Notes under the pieces: model-generated
Database searches by the model: none
Seen by the model: only the letters and a program-made list of their open reading frames with translations
Told to the model about the DNA's origin: nothing
Position numbers and translations under genes: made by a program
NCBI RefSeq assembly: GCF_029167105.1
Contig: NZ_JARFML010000021.1
Coordinates: 1-64,000, forward strand
DNA: 64,000 nt
Reading direction: 5' to 3'
DNA from: Bradyrhizobium yuanmingense
GTDB lineage: Bacteria; Pseudomonadota; Alphaproteobacteria; Rhizobiales; Xanthobacteraceae
In this document: positions 19,513-29,200 of the stretch, in pieces
How positions within the stretch are numbered: the first letter of the stretch is position 1
Layout of the letters: the number at the start of each line of letters is the position of its first letter

Positions 19513-21777
19513 ATGGACGCCTACGACATGGCCGACAGCGACGAACACCCGCTGTTGAGCCGCCTCATCAAGGTCGGACTGTTCCTTCTGGCGCAGGGCG
19601 TCGCCGTGATGCTGGTCGCCTTCCTGGCCCTGCTGGTGAGTTTTGGGGCGAGCTGGTCGGCAACGACCGAACAGGCCGGCCTGCTCCAGCCCGGCGAGGC
19701 GCGGTCGGGCAGCCTGCTGCTGAAGGAGGATGGCACCACGACGGAGGCGATCCGCCTCGGGACCGATATCGACATCACCGTGTCGGGCCCGACCTTGCGC
19801 GCACGCGTCACGCAAGCATTCCGCAACCCGACCAAGGATTGGGTCGAGGCCACCTACGTCTATCCGCTCGCGGCCGGCGGCGCCGTCGACACGCTGAAGA
19901 TGGTGGTCGGCGACCGCGTCATCATCGGCGACATCAAGGAACGGCAGCAAGCGCGCGTGATCTACGAGGAGGCGCGACGCGCCGGCCAGAAGGCCGCGCT
20001 CACAGAGCAGGAGCGGCCGAACATCTTCACCAACTCGGTCGCCAATATCGGTCCCGGCGAAACCGTGCTGGTGCAGATCGAGTACCAGGAGCCGGTGCAG
20101 CAAGTCGGCAACGAGTATTCGTTGCGCCTGCCGCTCGTGGTCGGGCCGCGCTACAATCCCGCGCCGATCATCCAGAGCGTGGATTTCCGCAAGGATGGCT
20201 CGGGCTGGGGCGCGACGACGTCGGACCCGGTGCCGGATCGTGAGCGCATCTCGCCGCCTGTGCTGGATCCCGCCAAACATGCGCCGGTCAATCCGACCAG
20301 CATCATTGTGCGGCTGCAGGCCGGCTTTGCGCTCGGCGAGGTCAAGAGCCACCATCACAACGTCAGGACGGAAAGCCCGGACAACATGAGCCGCGTGGTG
20401 ACGCTCGCCGACGGCGTCGTTCCCGCCGACCGCGACTTCGAGCTGACCTGGAAGCCGGCTGCCGAGAAAGCGCCGTCGGTCGGCCTGTTCCGCGAGCGCA
20501 TCGGCGACGCCGATTATTTGCTCGCCTTCATCACCCCGCCGAGCGTCGAGCAGGCGATGCAGAAGCCGCTGCCGCGCGAGGTCGTGTTCGTGATCGACAA
20601 TTCAGGCTCGATGGGCGGCACGTCCATCGTGCAGGCCAAGGCGAGCCTGCTCTACGCTCTCGGCCGCCTGCAGCCGAATGACCGCTTCAACGTGATCCGT
20701 TTCGACGACACCATGGACGTGCTGTTTCCGGCCTCCGTGCCGGCCGATGCCGCGCATGTCGGCGAGGCGACCTCGTTCGTGAGCGCCTTGCAGGCGCGCG
20801 GCGGCACCGAGATGGTGCCGGCGATGCGCGCGGCACTGACCGACAGGCTCGGTGACACCGGCATGGTCCGCCAGGTCGTGTTCCTGACCGACGGCGCGAT
20901 TGGCAACGAGCAGCAATTGTTCGATGCGATCACGACGATGCGCGGCCGCTCGCGCGTCTTCATGGTCGGCATCGGGTCGGCGCCCAACACCTATCTGATG
21001 ACCCGCGCCGCCGAGCTCGGCCGGGGCGCCTTCACGCATATCGGTTCCACCGAGCAGGTGGAGGAGCGCATGCGCGGCCTGTTCGCCAAGCTGGAGAATC
21101 CGGCCGTGACCGGGCTCAGCGCAAGGTTTTCCGAAGCGCAGGCCGACGTCACGCCGGCGATGATCCCCGACGTCTACCGCGACGAGCCGCTGGTGCTGGC
21201 GGCGCGGCTCGACAAGCTCGCAGGCGCGCTCGAGATCAAGGGACGCGTCGGCGACCGTCCGTGGTCGGTGACCCTGCCGCTGCAAGACGCCGCCGAAGGC
21301 AAGGGGCTGTCAAAGCTCTGGGCCAGGCGGAAGATCGCCGATGCGGAAGTGGCGCGCACCCTGCGCGAGATGACGCCCGAAGCCTCCGACAAGGCGATCC
21401 TGGCGTTGGCGCTCGACCATCAGATCGTCACGCGGCGGACCAGCCTTGTCGCGGTCGACAAGACGCCAAGCCGGCCCGAAGGCGAGCCGCTCAAGCTCAG
21501 CGAGCTGCCCATCAACCTGCCCGCGGGCTGGGACTTCGAGAAGGTGTTCGGCGAGCGGCCGCATCTGACGCCGACACAGCTGCACGAGCGTCACGCCGAT
21601 GCGCGCAATCAGCCGGCGGCGCGACGGCCGACGCCTGCTGCGCCCGATGCGATCCGCCTGCCCAAGACCGCGACCTCGGCAGAGTTGAAGATGATCGCGG
21701 GCTTCATCCTGATCGTGCTCGCCCTGATCGTGTTCGTGTTCAACCGGCGTCGGCCCTTGCTCACCGACGCCGCTTGA
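19513..21777 (+). CDS. VIT/VWA-domain sortase target protein with LPKTA sorting signal
   Basis: This 754-residue protein is a surface protein of the Gram-negative sortase-target type. An N-terminal membrane helix (LFLLAQGVAVMLVAFLALLV) precedes a VIT domain (ITVSGPTLRARVTQAFRNPT, then VYPLAAGGAVDTLKMVVGDR). A von Willebrand A domain follows, with the metal-site motif VVFVIDNSGSMGG (Asp362) and FLTDGAIGN. The C-terminus has LPKTA at 716-720, a hydrophobic helix and a basic tail RRRP: the classic cell-sorting order. The ATG at 19513 follows GGAG by 8 bases. The sortase that should cut between Thr and Ala is the next gene. Confidence 0.9.
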   Translation: MDAYDMADSDEHPLLSRLIKVGLFLLAQGVAVMLVAFLALLVSFGASWSATTEQAGLLQPGEARSGSLLLKEDGTTTEAIRLGTDIDITVSGPTLRARVTQAFRNPTKDWVEATYVYPLAAGGAVDTLKMVVGDRVIIGDIKERQQARVIYEEARRAGQKAALTEQERPNIFTNSVANIGPGETVLVQIEYQEPVQQVGNEYSLRLPLVVGPRYNPAPIIQSVDFRKDGSGWGATTSDPVPDRERISPPVLDPAKHAPVNPTSIIVRLQAGFALGEVKSHHHNVRTESPDNMSRVVTLADGVVPADRDFELTWKPAAEKAPSVGLFRERIGDADYLLAFITPPSVEQAMQKPLPREVVFVIDNSGSMGGTSIVQAKASLLYALGRLQPNDRFNVIRFDDTMDVLFPASVPADAAHVGEATSFVSALQARGGTEMVPAMRAALTDRLGDTGMVRQVVFLTDGAIGNEQQLFDAITTMRGRSRVFMVGIGSAPNTYLMTRAAELGRGAFTHIGSTEQVEERMRGLFAKLENPAVTGLSARFSEAQADVTPAMIPDVYRDEPLVLAARLDKLAGALEIKGRVGDRPWSVTLPLQDAAEGKGLSKLWARRKIADAEVARTLREMTPEASDKAILALALDHQIVTRRTSLVAVDKTPSRPEGEPLKLSELPINLPAGWDFEKVFGERPHLTPTQLHERHADARNQPAARRPTPAAPDAIRLPKTATSAELKMIAGFILIVLALIVFVFNRRRPLLTDAA

Positions 21778-21805
21778 GAGAGGAGCTCCCCGAACTCCTC
21801 TGTTA

Positions 21806-21853
21806 GCGCGCGCGGCTGCCCGTCCCTCCAAACGGCCGCGCGCGCCTTTTTTT
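21806..21853 (+). terminator. Strong rho-independent terminator after the VIT/VWA gene
   Basis: GCGCGCGCGGC (21806-21816) pairs perfectly with GCCGCGCGCGC (21835-21845), and seven T follow at 21847-21853. It is 28 bases after the stop of the sortase target gene and upstream of the sortase gene, so the two may not be simply co-transcribed. Confidence 0.85.
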
Positions 21854-21856
21854 ACT

Positions 21857-21934
21857 GTCATTGCGAGCGCAGCGAAGCAATCCAGGCTGCCTCCGCGGAA
21901 AGATTCTGGATTGCTTCGCTGCGCTCGCAATGAC
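21857..21934. repeat. Palindromic intergenic repeat, family A
   Basis: GTCATTGCGAGCGCAGCGAA with GCAATCCAG is mirrored by CTGGATTGC and GCTGCGCTCGCAATGAC. It lies between the terminator and the sortase start; its end (CAATGACGATC) supplies an in-frame ATG six codons before the likely start. Copies are at 39-125 and 44540-44619. Confidence 0.85.
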
Positions 21935-21947
21935 GATCGTGGATAAA

Positions 21948-22517
21948 ATGCCCCGTCTCATCTCTCCTCTGGCTCTCGCGCTTGTCGGCCTCATCCTGTT
22001 CGGCGACGGCGCCTATATCCACGCCAAGGCGTGGCTGGCGCAGGTGCTGCTGGAGCGGGCCTTCGACAGGAGCGTTGCGACGGGACAGGCGGTGAAGCCC
22101 TGGTCATGGGCCGACACCTGGCCGGTGGCGCGGATTGAGGTGAAGCGGATCGGCGCCAGCGCGATCGTGCTGGAAGGCGCGAGCGGGCAGGCGCTTGCTT
22201 TCGGACCCGGCCACATCCAGCACACGGCTGATGCGGGCGAACGCGGGGTTGCCGTCTATGCCGCCCATCGCGACACTCATTTCCGCTTCCTGAAGGATGT
22301 TGCCATTGGCGACGTCATCGATGTCACGCGCAGTGACGGTCGACACTTTCGCTATCGCGCGGATTCCTCGGCCGTGGTTCGCTTCGATGCAGCCGGCATC
22401 GATCCCATGGCACAGGGTTTCGAGCTTGTGCTCGCGACCTGCTGGCCGTTCGATGCCGTTACATCCGGACCCGAGCGCTACGTCCTGCATGCGACATTGA
22501 TTGGCGCCGACGGATAG
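21948..22517 (+). CDS. Class GN sortase
   Basis: This 189-residue membrane-anchored transpeptidase starts with a signal-anchor helix (MPRLISPLALALVGLILFGD). The sortase active site is complete: His107 in AVYAAHRDTHF, Cys165 in ELVLATCWPF (the TLxTC-type motif) and Arg177 in GPERYVL. It should cleave the LPKTA signal of the preceding protein. I chose the ATG at 21948; an ATG at 21930 is formed by the end of a repeat element and only adds TIVDK. Sortase plus a VIT/VWA target is a known pair in Proteobacteria, but the acceptor to which the target is joined is not established. Confidence 0.9.
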   Translation: MPRLISPLALALVGLILFGDGAYIHAKAWLAQVLLERAFDRSVATGQAVKPWSWADTWPVARIEVKRIGASAIVLEGASGQALAFGPGHIQHTADAGERGVAVYAAHRDTHFRFLKDVAIGDVIDVTRSDGRHFRYRADSSAVVRFDAAGIDPMAQGFELVLATCWPFDAVTSGPERYVLHATLIGADG

Positions 22518-22650
22518 ATCGCCGATCGGACTGACGCGCACCGATGCGCACTTCATTCCACCACACGGCATACCAGCCACGCAGTTGCCAAAGGACTCGC
22601 CATAGAACAGAGTGACGCGACACCAATAAGAACAACAGGTGAGGTCACGC

Positions 22651-24870
22651 ATGGAAGCTCAGGTGCCTGCCGAGTCGGTTTCTCAGCGCCCCTGGTCTCC
22701 GCCACCCGATGCCAGCGACATCGTCAAGGGCATCCATGCCATGCTGCACCCGCGCAACATCGTGCTGGTGGGCGCGACCGACAAGCCCGGCAATTATGCC
22801 GAGCGCATCTGGAACAATCTGGTCAAATACGGCTTCGAAGGCGGGCTCTATCCGGTCAATGCCAAGCGCGACGCCATCTGGGGCGTTCCCTGCTACAAGG
22901 ATTTTGCGAGCCTTCCGGATAAGCCCGATCACGTCCTGGTGCTGGTGCCTGCGCGCTTTGCCGTGCAGGTGATCCGCGACGCCGCCGCGGCCGGCGCGCG
23001 TTCGGCCACCATCGTCACCTCCGGATTCAGCGAGCTGCAGGATGACGAAAGCCAGAAGCTCGCTGCCGAATTGCAGGCGGCCGTGCGCGAGACGGGGCTC
23101 GCGGTCACCGGCCCGAACTGCCTCGGTAATCTGAGCGCCGGCGAGAACCTCTTCACCAATATCGACGATCGCATCGTCACCATGGAGCAGGGCGCAGTGG
23201 CGATCGCCGGCCAATCCGGCGCCATCGTCATGGCGATCCGCCAGGCGCTGGAAGACCGGGGTGTCGGCGTCGGCTACATGGTGACCACCGGCAACGAGGC
23301 CGGGCTCGAGACGCCGGACCTGATGCGCTACTTCGCCGAGGATCCGAACATCAAGGTGATCGTCGTCTACCTCGAAGGCGTGCGCAACACCAAGGCCTTC
23401 CGCGACGCCTGCAAGGCGGCGCGCGCGGCGAGCAAGCCAGTGATCGCGCTCAAGCTCGGCGCCTCCGAAGGCGGCCGCGCCGCGGCGATGGCGCATACCG
23501 GCGCGCTCGCCGGCTCGATCGAGACGTTCGACGCGATCGCGACGCGCGAAGGGGTGATCCGGGTCGGCGGCCTCGACGAGCTGATCGAGACCACCGAGTG
23601 CTTCGTGCACGCTGGCTTACCCAAAGGCGACCGGCTCGCCGCGGTGACGCTGTCCGGCGGCAAGCGCGGCATGCTGATCGACGCCTTCTATGCTGAAGGC
23701 CTGAACTTCGCGCCGCTGAGCCCGCATGTCAGCGCGGAGCTGGCGAAGATGCTCGGCCCCGGCTCGATCGTCGGCAATCCGCTCGATGCCGGCTTCGCCG
23801 CGGTGGTCGATCCCTCCGTCTACATGAAGTCGATCAAGCTGATGATCGACGACCCCGATATCGACATCGTCATCGTCGATGCCGAGCTGCCGAAGACGCC
23901 GCACGAGCTGCGCGAGCGCAATTTGCGCATCGTCAACGAGATGGCGAGCAAGGCGGGCAAGCCGGTGATCTACATCAGCGCGATGTCGATCGGCTTCACC
24001 GAATACACCAAGGACTTGCGGAAGTCGCTGCCGCATCTCGCGGTCATGCAGGGCATGGATCGCGCGGTGACCGCGATCAAGTCGCTGCTCGCCTATGCGA
24101 AGCTCCGCAAGGAGGTGCCCGATATCGTCTCGAGCTCGAAACCCGCCGCGCGCGCCGTGCTGGAGAAGACGTTGAAATCGGCGACCGGTGCCGCGCTCGA
24201 CGAGGTCGCCTCGAAGAAGCTGCTCAAGGCCTATGGCATCCCGATCTCGAAGGAGGCGATCGCAACGACCGCGGCGGACGCCGTGAAGATTGCCAAGCAG
24301 ATCGGTTTTCCGGTCGTGGCAAAACTCGTCAGCGCGGAGATCCTGCACAAGTCCGACATCGGCGGCGTGGTGCTGAACCTCAACAGCGCAGCCGAGGTGA
24401 AGAAGGCGTTCGCCGACATCACCGCGCGCGTGGCAAAGCTCAAGGGCAAGCCGAAGCTCGACGGCATCCTGATCGCGCAGCAGGTCAAGGCCGAGCTCGA
24501 GCTGGTGGTCGGCGCCTCGCTCGATGCCGAGATGGGGCCTGTCGTGCTGTTCGGCACCGGCGGCATCGACATCGAGCTGTTGAAAGACGTCGCGCTCGCC
24601 GGTGCGCCGCTGGACGAGAGCGAGGCACGGCTCCTGATCGGCCGCACCAAGGCCGGCGTCAAGATGCGCGGCTATCGCGGCAGGCCGGCCCTGCACGAGG
24701 CCTCGGCGGTGAAGGCACTGGTCGGGCTCTCAAACCTGATTGCGGATGCGGGCGATCGCATCGCCTCGATCGACATCAATCCGTTCCTGATCAACACCAG
24801 GACGGGCGTGGCCGTCGATGCCCTGATCGTGTTGAACAATGCTGCTGCAAAGCGTGCGGCCGGGCATTGA
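22651..24870 (+). CDS. Acyl-CoA synthetase (ADP-forming), fused alpha-beta type
   Basis: This 739-residue protein belongs to the acetate-CoA ligase (ADP-forming) family. The CoA-binding domain comes first (HPRNIVLVGATDKPGNYAER). The succinyl-CoA-ligase-like part carries the phospho-histidine loop AAAMAHTGALAGS, and the last 220 residues form an ATP-grasp domain (FPVVAKLVSAEILHKSDIGG). It converts an acyl-CoA plus ADP and phosphate to the acid and ATP, or the reverse. In soil Proteobacteria such fused enzymes often activate aromatic or branched acids; the substrate here is unknown. The start at 22651 is supported by AGGTGAGG; there is no operon partner. Confidence 0.85.
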   Translation: MEAQVPAESVSQRPWSPPPDASDIVKGIHAMLHPRNIVLVGATDKPGNYAERIWNNLVKYGFEGGLYPVNAKRDAIWGVPCYKDFASLPDKPDHVLVLVPARFAVQVIRDAAAAGARSATIVTSGFSELQDDESQKLAAELQAAVRETGLAVTGPNCLGNLSAGENLFTNIDDRIVTMEQGAVAIAGQSGAIVMAIRQALEDRGVGVGYMVTTGNEAGLETPDLMRYFAEDPNIKVIVVYLEGVRNTKAFRDACKAARAASKPVIALKLGASEGGRAAAMAHTGALAGSIETFDAIATREGVIRVGGLDELIETTECFVHAGLPKGDRLAAVTLSGGKRGMLIDAFYAEGLNFAPLSPHVSAELAKMLGPGSIVGNPLDAGFAAVVDPSVYMKSIKLMIDDPDIDIVIVDAELPKTPHELRERNLRIVNEMASKAGKPVIYISAMSIGFTEYTKDLRKSLPHLAVMQGMDRAVTAIKSLLAYAKLRKEVPDIVSSSKPAARAVLEKTLKSATGAALDEVASKKLLKAYGIPISKEAIATTAADAVKIAKQIGFPVVAKLVSAEILHKSDIGGVVLNLNSAAEVKKAFADITARVAKLKGKPKLDGILIAQQVKAELELVVGASLDAEMGPVVLFGTGGIDIELLKDVALAGAPLDESEARLLIGRTKAGVKMRGYRGRPALHEASAVKALVGLSNLIADAGDRIASIDINPFLINTRTGVAVDALIVLNNAAAKRAAGH

Positions 24871-24881
24871 GGTGCGTGCGT

Positions 24882-24962
24882 AGGGTGGACGCGAGGCGTT
24901 GGTGGGTTACGCTTCCGCCTTCGCTCTTCGAGCTTCGGCGGACAAGTCGTTAACCCGCCTCA
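24882..24962. repeat. Family D-like inverted repeat
   Basis: CGTAGGGTGGACGCGAGGCG, then GGTGGGTTACGCTTCCGCC, and finally GTTAACCCGCCTC form imperfect complementary arms like those at 14329 and 56987. It lies in the 149-base gap before the MCE gene. Confidence 0.6.
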
Positions 24963-25018
24963 GTTAGCATCACGGCCTTCTTCCAACTTCCCCGCTTTGG
25001 CCGTAAAATCGCCCCTGC

Positions 25019-25843
25019 ATGGCACGCGCGAGCAATCTTGTGATCGGAACGGCAACGCTGGCGGCGATCGCCGTGGCGTTCGGCGGCCTGCTCGGCGCGC
25101 AGAAATGGCGCACCATCCAGAGCCGCAGCCAGTTGCGCGTGGTGTTCGAAGGCGGCTCCGCCAGCGGGCTGCGCCGCGGCGGGCCGGTCAATTTCGACGG
25201 CGTGCCCGCCGGCCAGATCCTGTCGATCAAGCTGGACAGTCCGCGCAGGATCGTGGCGCTCGTCATGCTCGACAACACCGCGCCGATCCGCAAGGACACG
25301 GTGGCCGGAATCGAGTTCCAGGGCCTCACCGGCATTGCCGCGATCTCACTGATCGGCGGCGTCCCCTCTGCACCACCGGTGCCGCTGGATGCGGACGGCA
25401 TCCCGGTGCTGACGGCCGATCTCAGCGACGCCGAAACCATCGTCGAAACCCTGCACAGCGTCGACCGCACCATCGTGAACAACGCCCCAGGGATCAAGGA
25501 GGGCCTGCACACGTTCGAGACCTATACCGCCGACCTCAGGAGCAAGGGCGCGGAGATCGATTCGGTCATGGCCAAGGTCGACAGCGCCTTTGCGGGCTTC
25601 GACAAGGCGGTCGCCAAGATCGAGGGCGCGGTGCCGGGCTTCGTCGATGGCAAGGCCGACGAGCTGTTCGAGAAGATCCAGGGGCTGCACGAGCTTGCCG
25701 GCACCATGAAGAAGAAATCGGCGGCCTATCTCGACGACATTCGCCGCTCGCTGCTCGACGTCAGCGAGGCCGCCAACAAGATGAGCGGCGCGCCGGCGCC
25801 TGTCCCCCCGCGCCCGCCGCGCAGGCCCGAGCAGAAGCGGTAG
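25019..25843 (+). CDS. MCE-domain (MlaD-like) membrane-anchored protein
   Basis: This 274-residue protein has one N-terminal membrane anchor (LVIGTATLAAIAVAFGGLLG) followed by an MCE domain (LRVVFEGGSASGLRRGGPVN, then FQGLTGIAAISLIGG), and then a long, mostly helical region (residues about 130-250). It ends in a proline-rich tail (PVPPRPPRRPEQK). MCE proteins line lipid-transport paths across the periplasm and usually work with an ABC ATPase and permease. Neither is next to this gene, so it is an orphan copy. A predicted coiled-coil-like stretch is seen around GAEIDSVMAKVDSAFAGFDK. Confidence 0.82.
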   Translation: MARASNLVIGTATLAAIAVAFGGLLGAQKWRTIQSRSQLRVVFEGGSASGLRRGGPVNFDGVPAGQILSIKLDSPRRIVALVMLDNTAPIRKDTVAGIEFQGLTGIAAISLIGGVPSAPPVPLDADGIPVLTADLSDAETIVETLHSVDRTIVNNAPGIKEGLHTFETYTADLRSKGAEIDSVMAKVDSAFAGFDKAVAKIEGAVPGFVDGKADELFEKIQGLHELAGTMKKKSAAYLDDIRRSLLDVSEAANKMSGAPAPVPPRPPRRPEQKR

Positions 25844-25849
25844 TGCTCT

Positions 25850-26260
25850 TTCTTACCCTCCCCTGGAGGGGGTCCGGGACGAGCGTAGCTCGCCCGTGGG
25901 CCGGCTCGCAGCGCGATAGCGATGCGAGACGGGGTGGGGTGACGGTCTCTCCACATCCGACACTGCCCGTGCTGAGAGATCACCCCACCCGCTCGCGCTC
26001 CCGCGCGATCGACCCTCCCCCTCCAGGGGCAGGGCTATCGCATATGCCTTGTGGCGGCGGCCGGTGCGCACGCCTCGTCCTTCGAGACGGCGCTGACGCG
26101 CCTCCTCAGGATGAGGCCAATCAGCGTCAGTGCCCGTTGAAACTGCTGCCGTGCACTCCGTCCTCATCCTGAGGAGCCCGCCTAAAGCGGGCGTCTCGAA
26201 GGATGGCTGCACGGAAAGGCTCTCAAATGCGATAGCCCTGCCCTCCAGAGGAGGGTGGTG
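25850..26260. repeat. Nested inverted repeats filling the 25844-26286 gap
   Basis: An outer hairpin of family C type (CCCTCCCCTGGAGGG, with GGGGTGGGGTGA / TCACCCCACCC arms) is followed by GCAGGGCTATCGCAT at 26029-26043. That sequence is repeated as its exact complement, ATGCGATAGCCCTGC, at 26227-26241. Between these lies a different palindromic element (CGTCCTTCGAGACGGCGCTG ... CTCATCCTGAGGAG ... CGTCTCGAAGGAT, family E). It looks as if element E inserted inside the loop of the first element. No gene is supported in this 443-base gap. Confidence 0.75.
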
Positions 26261-26286
26261 GTCCCGCCTGATCCAGCAACGAACCC

Positions 26287-29200
26287 CTACCACGCGTAGC
26301 GCACGAGGGCCTTGCCGGCATAGGAGCGCGTGACGTTCGAGAACTCGCCCTCGAAGGTCGCCGACGCGGACCAGCCGTTCATCCAGTTCATCTGCGCCGA
26401 TGCCGTGGTCAGCGCGGAATCGCGCGCCTGGGCGGCGCCGTTCACGACGAAGGCCGATCCGGGCAGGGCCTGGAACACCGCGCTGGCGGTACGATCCGGA
26501 TTGTAATCATGCGCCCACGCCAAGCGGCCGCGGAGGGTCACCAGGCCGCCGGGCGCGGCAAACGAATTGTCCGCGCGCACACCGAGCTCGGTGCGGGTGT
26601 TGGTCACATCCTTGGCGGCATAGTCGAGGGCGAAGACGTTACTGCCGGCCACCGCGAACTCGGAATAGCCGGGGAGACCGAACATCGTGGACTGGAGCGC
26701 GGCATAGGGTGTGATGCCGACCCATTGCATGACGTAGCGATAGCCGCCCTCGACGCGGCCTGAAAACGCGTTGGCATTGAACTGGGCGCGCAGCTGGTCG
26801 AACCCGGCTGCGGTGACGATGCGATTGGTGGTGACATCCTGCCAGCCATAGGCCAGCGCCGCCGTGATATAGGCGGGACCAGCGGTGTGACGCACGAAAG
26901 CACCGGCCTGGAACAGATCGGAGCGGCCCCAGCCGAGGCCGTTGACGCCGAAGCTGGTGCCGCCGCCGGCAAGCGCGAAACCGGCGATGGTGGACGGCGA
27001 GAAGCGATAGTCGAGACCGACGGCCGTGCCGTAAACGCTGCTGGTGGTGTCGTTCGAGCCGAGAGCAGCGTGGCCGTCGGTGTTCTGCGAGCCGCCATAG
27101 CCGGCCGCCCACACGTCCCAGCGCTGCTCGAAAGTCGCCGCCGGCGCCTTGCGATGGATCGAGGCGAAGGCGTCGCGGGCGTCCTTGCGACGTGCAGCGT
27201 AGGCGTTGGCGCTCGCATCATCGGCATATGGCACCGCACCTGACATGCCGCTCCGTCCCGAATTGTAGACATCGGTCAGCAGGCCGAGGAACAGGTTCAT
27301 CGCGTTGAACGTCGCCTGCTGCGAGCCTGCCGCGGACTCGCCGGAGGCTTGCGTCAGGCTGTTGGGACCGAGGCCGGCGAATTCGGCGCGCAGTGAGCCA
27401 TTGGCGTTGAAAAAATTCTGAAGCGTGGTGGCGACGTTCTTCTGGTTGATGTCGAGAGCGTATTTCGCACCATAGTCGAGCGTAAAATTGAGATAGACAA
27501 TGCCGCCGGGATCCACGCTGGTCGTGCCGATAAGACCACCGGGCGCAGCAACGCCGGCAAAATTGCCGATTGCGGCGCCGGAAAACTGCATGACCGTGTA
27601 CTGGGGCAATATGGTGCTGCCGGCGTAGAGCGAGACGCCGACATTGCCGTTCAGGGTCACGTTGCCGAAGACATTGGCAAAGCTCGCAGTGGTCCCGCTA
27701 CCGACCTGAACAAGGTACAGCGCACCGGACTGGAAGGCGAGGTCGCCTTGTTCCCACATGCTCGAGCCCGGCCCGCCATCGCCGGGCGCATAGATGCCGC
27801 CATTGGCGATAATCGCATTGCCGACGATCCCCGCGCCGAACAGCGCGCCGCCCGCGTTCACGGTGGTGAGGCTCGACTGCGAGATGTTGCCGTCGACACG
27901 CAGGATGCCACCGTTCACGGTGGTCGCGCCGGTATAGGTGTTCGTGCCCGAGAGGACCAGCGTGCCGCTGCCGACCTTCTCCAGCGAGCCCGGGCCAGCA
28001 GGACCGCAACCGCAGGGATCGAAATCGCCGATGACGCCGCTGACTTCGGTCGAGCGGTTGTTGCCCCCGACGACGAGGGTATTGCCGCCGCCGATATAAT
28101 GGAAGCCGCTGCCTTCGATCGAGCCGGCCGTGATGCGGCCGTCGCCGTTCGGGCCAATGCTGGCCCCGAAATCGACGATGCCTGTTCCGGTGGTGATGAA
28201 GCGGGCGTTACCGCCGGTGGAATTGTCGAAGAACTCGGTCTTGCCGCCGTCCTTGGTGATGATCGTGGCATTGCCGGCGGTCGTGAACGCGCCGAAATTG
28301 GTGAGACCATCGGCTTCATTGATGATGGTCGCATTGCCGGCGCTCGCCGTATCGGAGCCGGCCAGCGTGCCGAATATGGTCCCGCTGAAATCCTTGTTCA
28401 CGATCGTAGCCGAGCCCGCCGAGGCCTGTTCAAGAAAGGTGGTGCCGCCGCCGCTCTGGTTGGTGATGTTGGCCGCGCCGGCATTGGTCCGCGCGAAGAA
28501 GCCGACCAAGCCGCCGTCATTGATGATGGTGGCACGACCGGCCGTCGCGGTGTCGGAGCCGCCCAGATTAGGATCGCCGAAATACAGCTGGCCGCTGTTG
28601 GTGATCGCGATCGAGCTGGCGGAGCTGGCATTGAGAAACAGCGTCGTGCCGGAGATGGCATTTTGGATCGAGGTGATCCCCGACGTGTCGGCATTGACGA
28701 CGCTGAAGAGGCCCTCGTTGGTGACGGCGCCGAGAATGCTCGCGGTATGGGTCGCGTCGCCGAGCTGCAGCGAGCCGCAATTGCAGATGAAGGTACCACC
28801 GCTATAGGTGTTGGCGCCGAGCAGCGCCAGCAAACCAGGTCCCTCTACCGTGATGCCGCCACCGCCGGTGATGCGCGAGACGATCGCCGCCGACGGATCC
28901 CCGGTCCCCGTGACATCGCTGGTGACGAACGTGGTGCCGCCGGGGGCCAGCCTGAGGTCGCCGCCCTGAATCGTATAGATCGAGCCATCGCCGGTGAGGT
29001 CGAAGCCGACGAGACTGGTCAGCTGCACGCCGCTCGGCGTGACCGTGACCGTTCCACCCGTTGCCGGCGTCGAAGGGCCGCTGCTGCCGAACATCGTTCC
29101 GGCCGACAACGGATCGTAGGCGGTGCTGATCGAGCCGGAGAAATCCGTCCAGTTGCTGGTGGTGGCGTCCCAAACGCCGCCGCCGCCATTGACGGCACCG

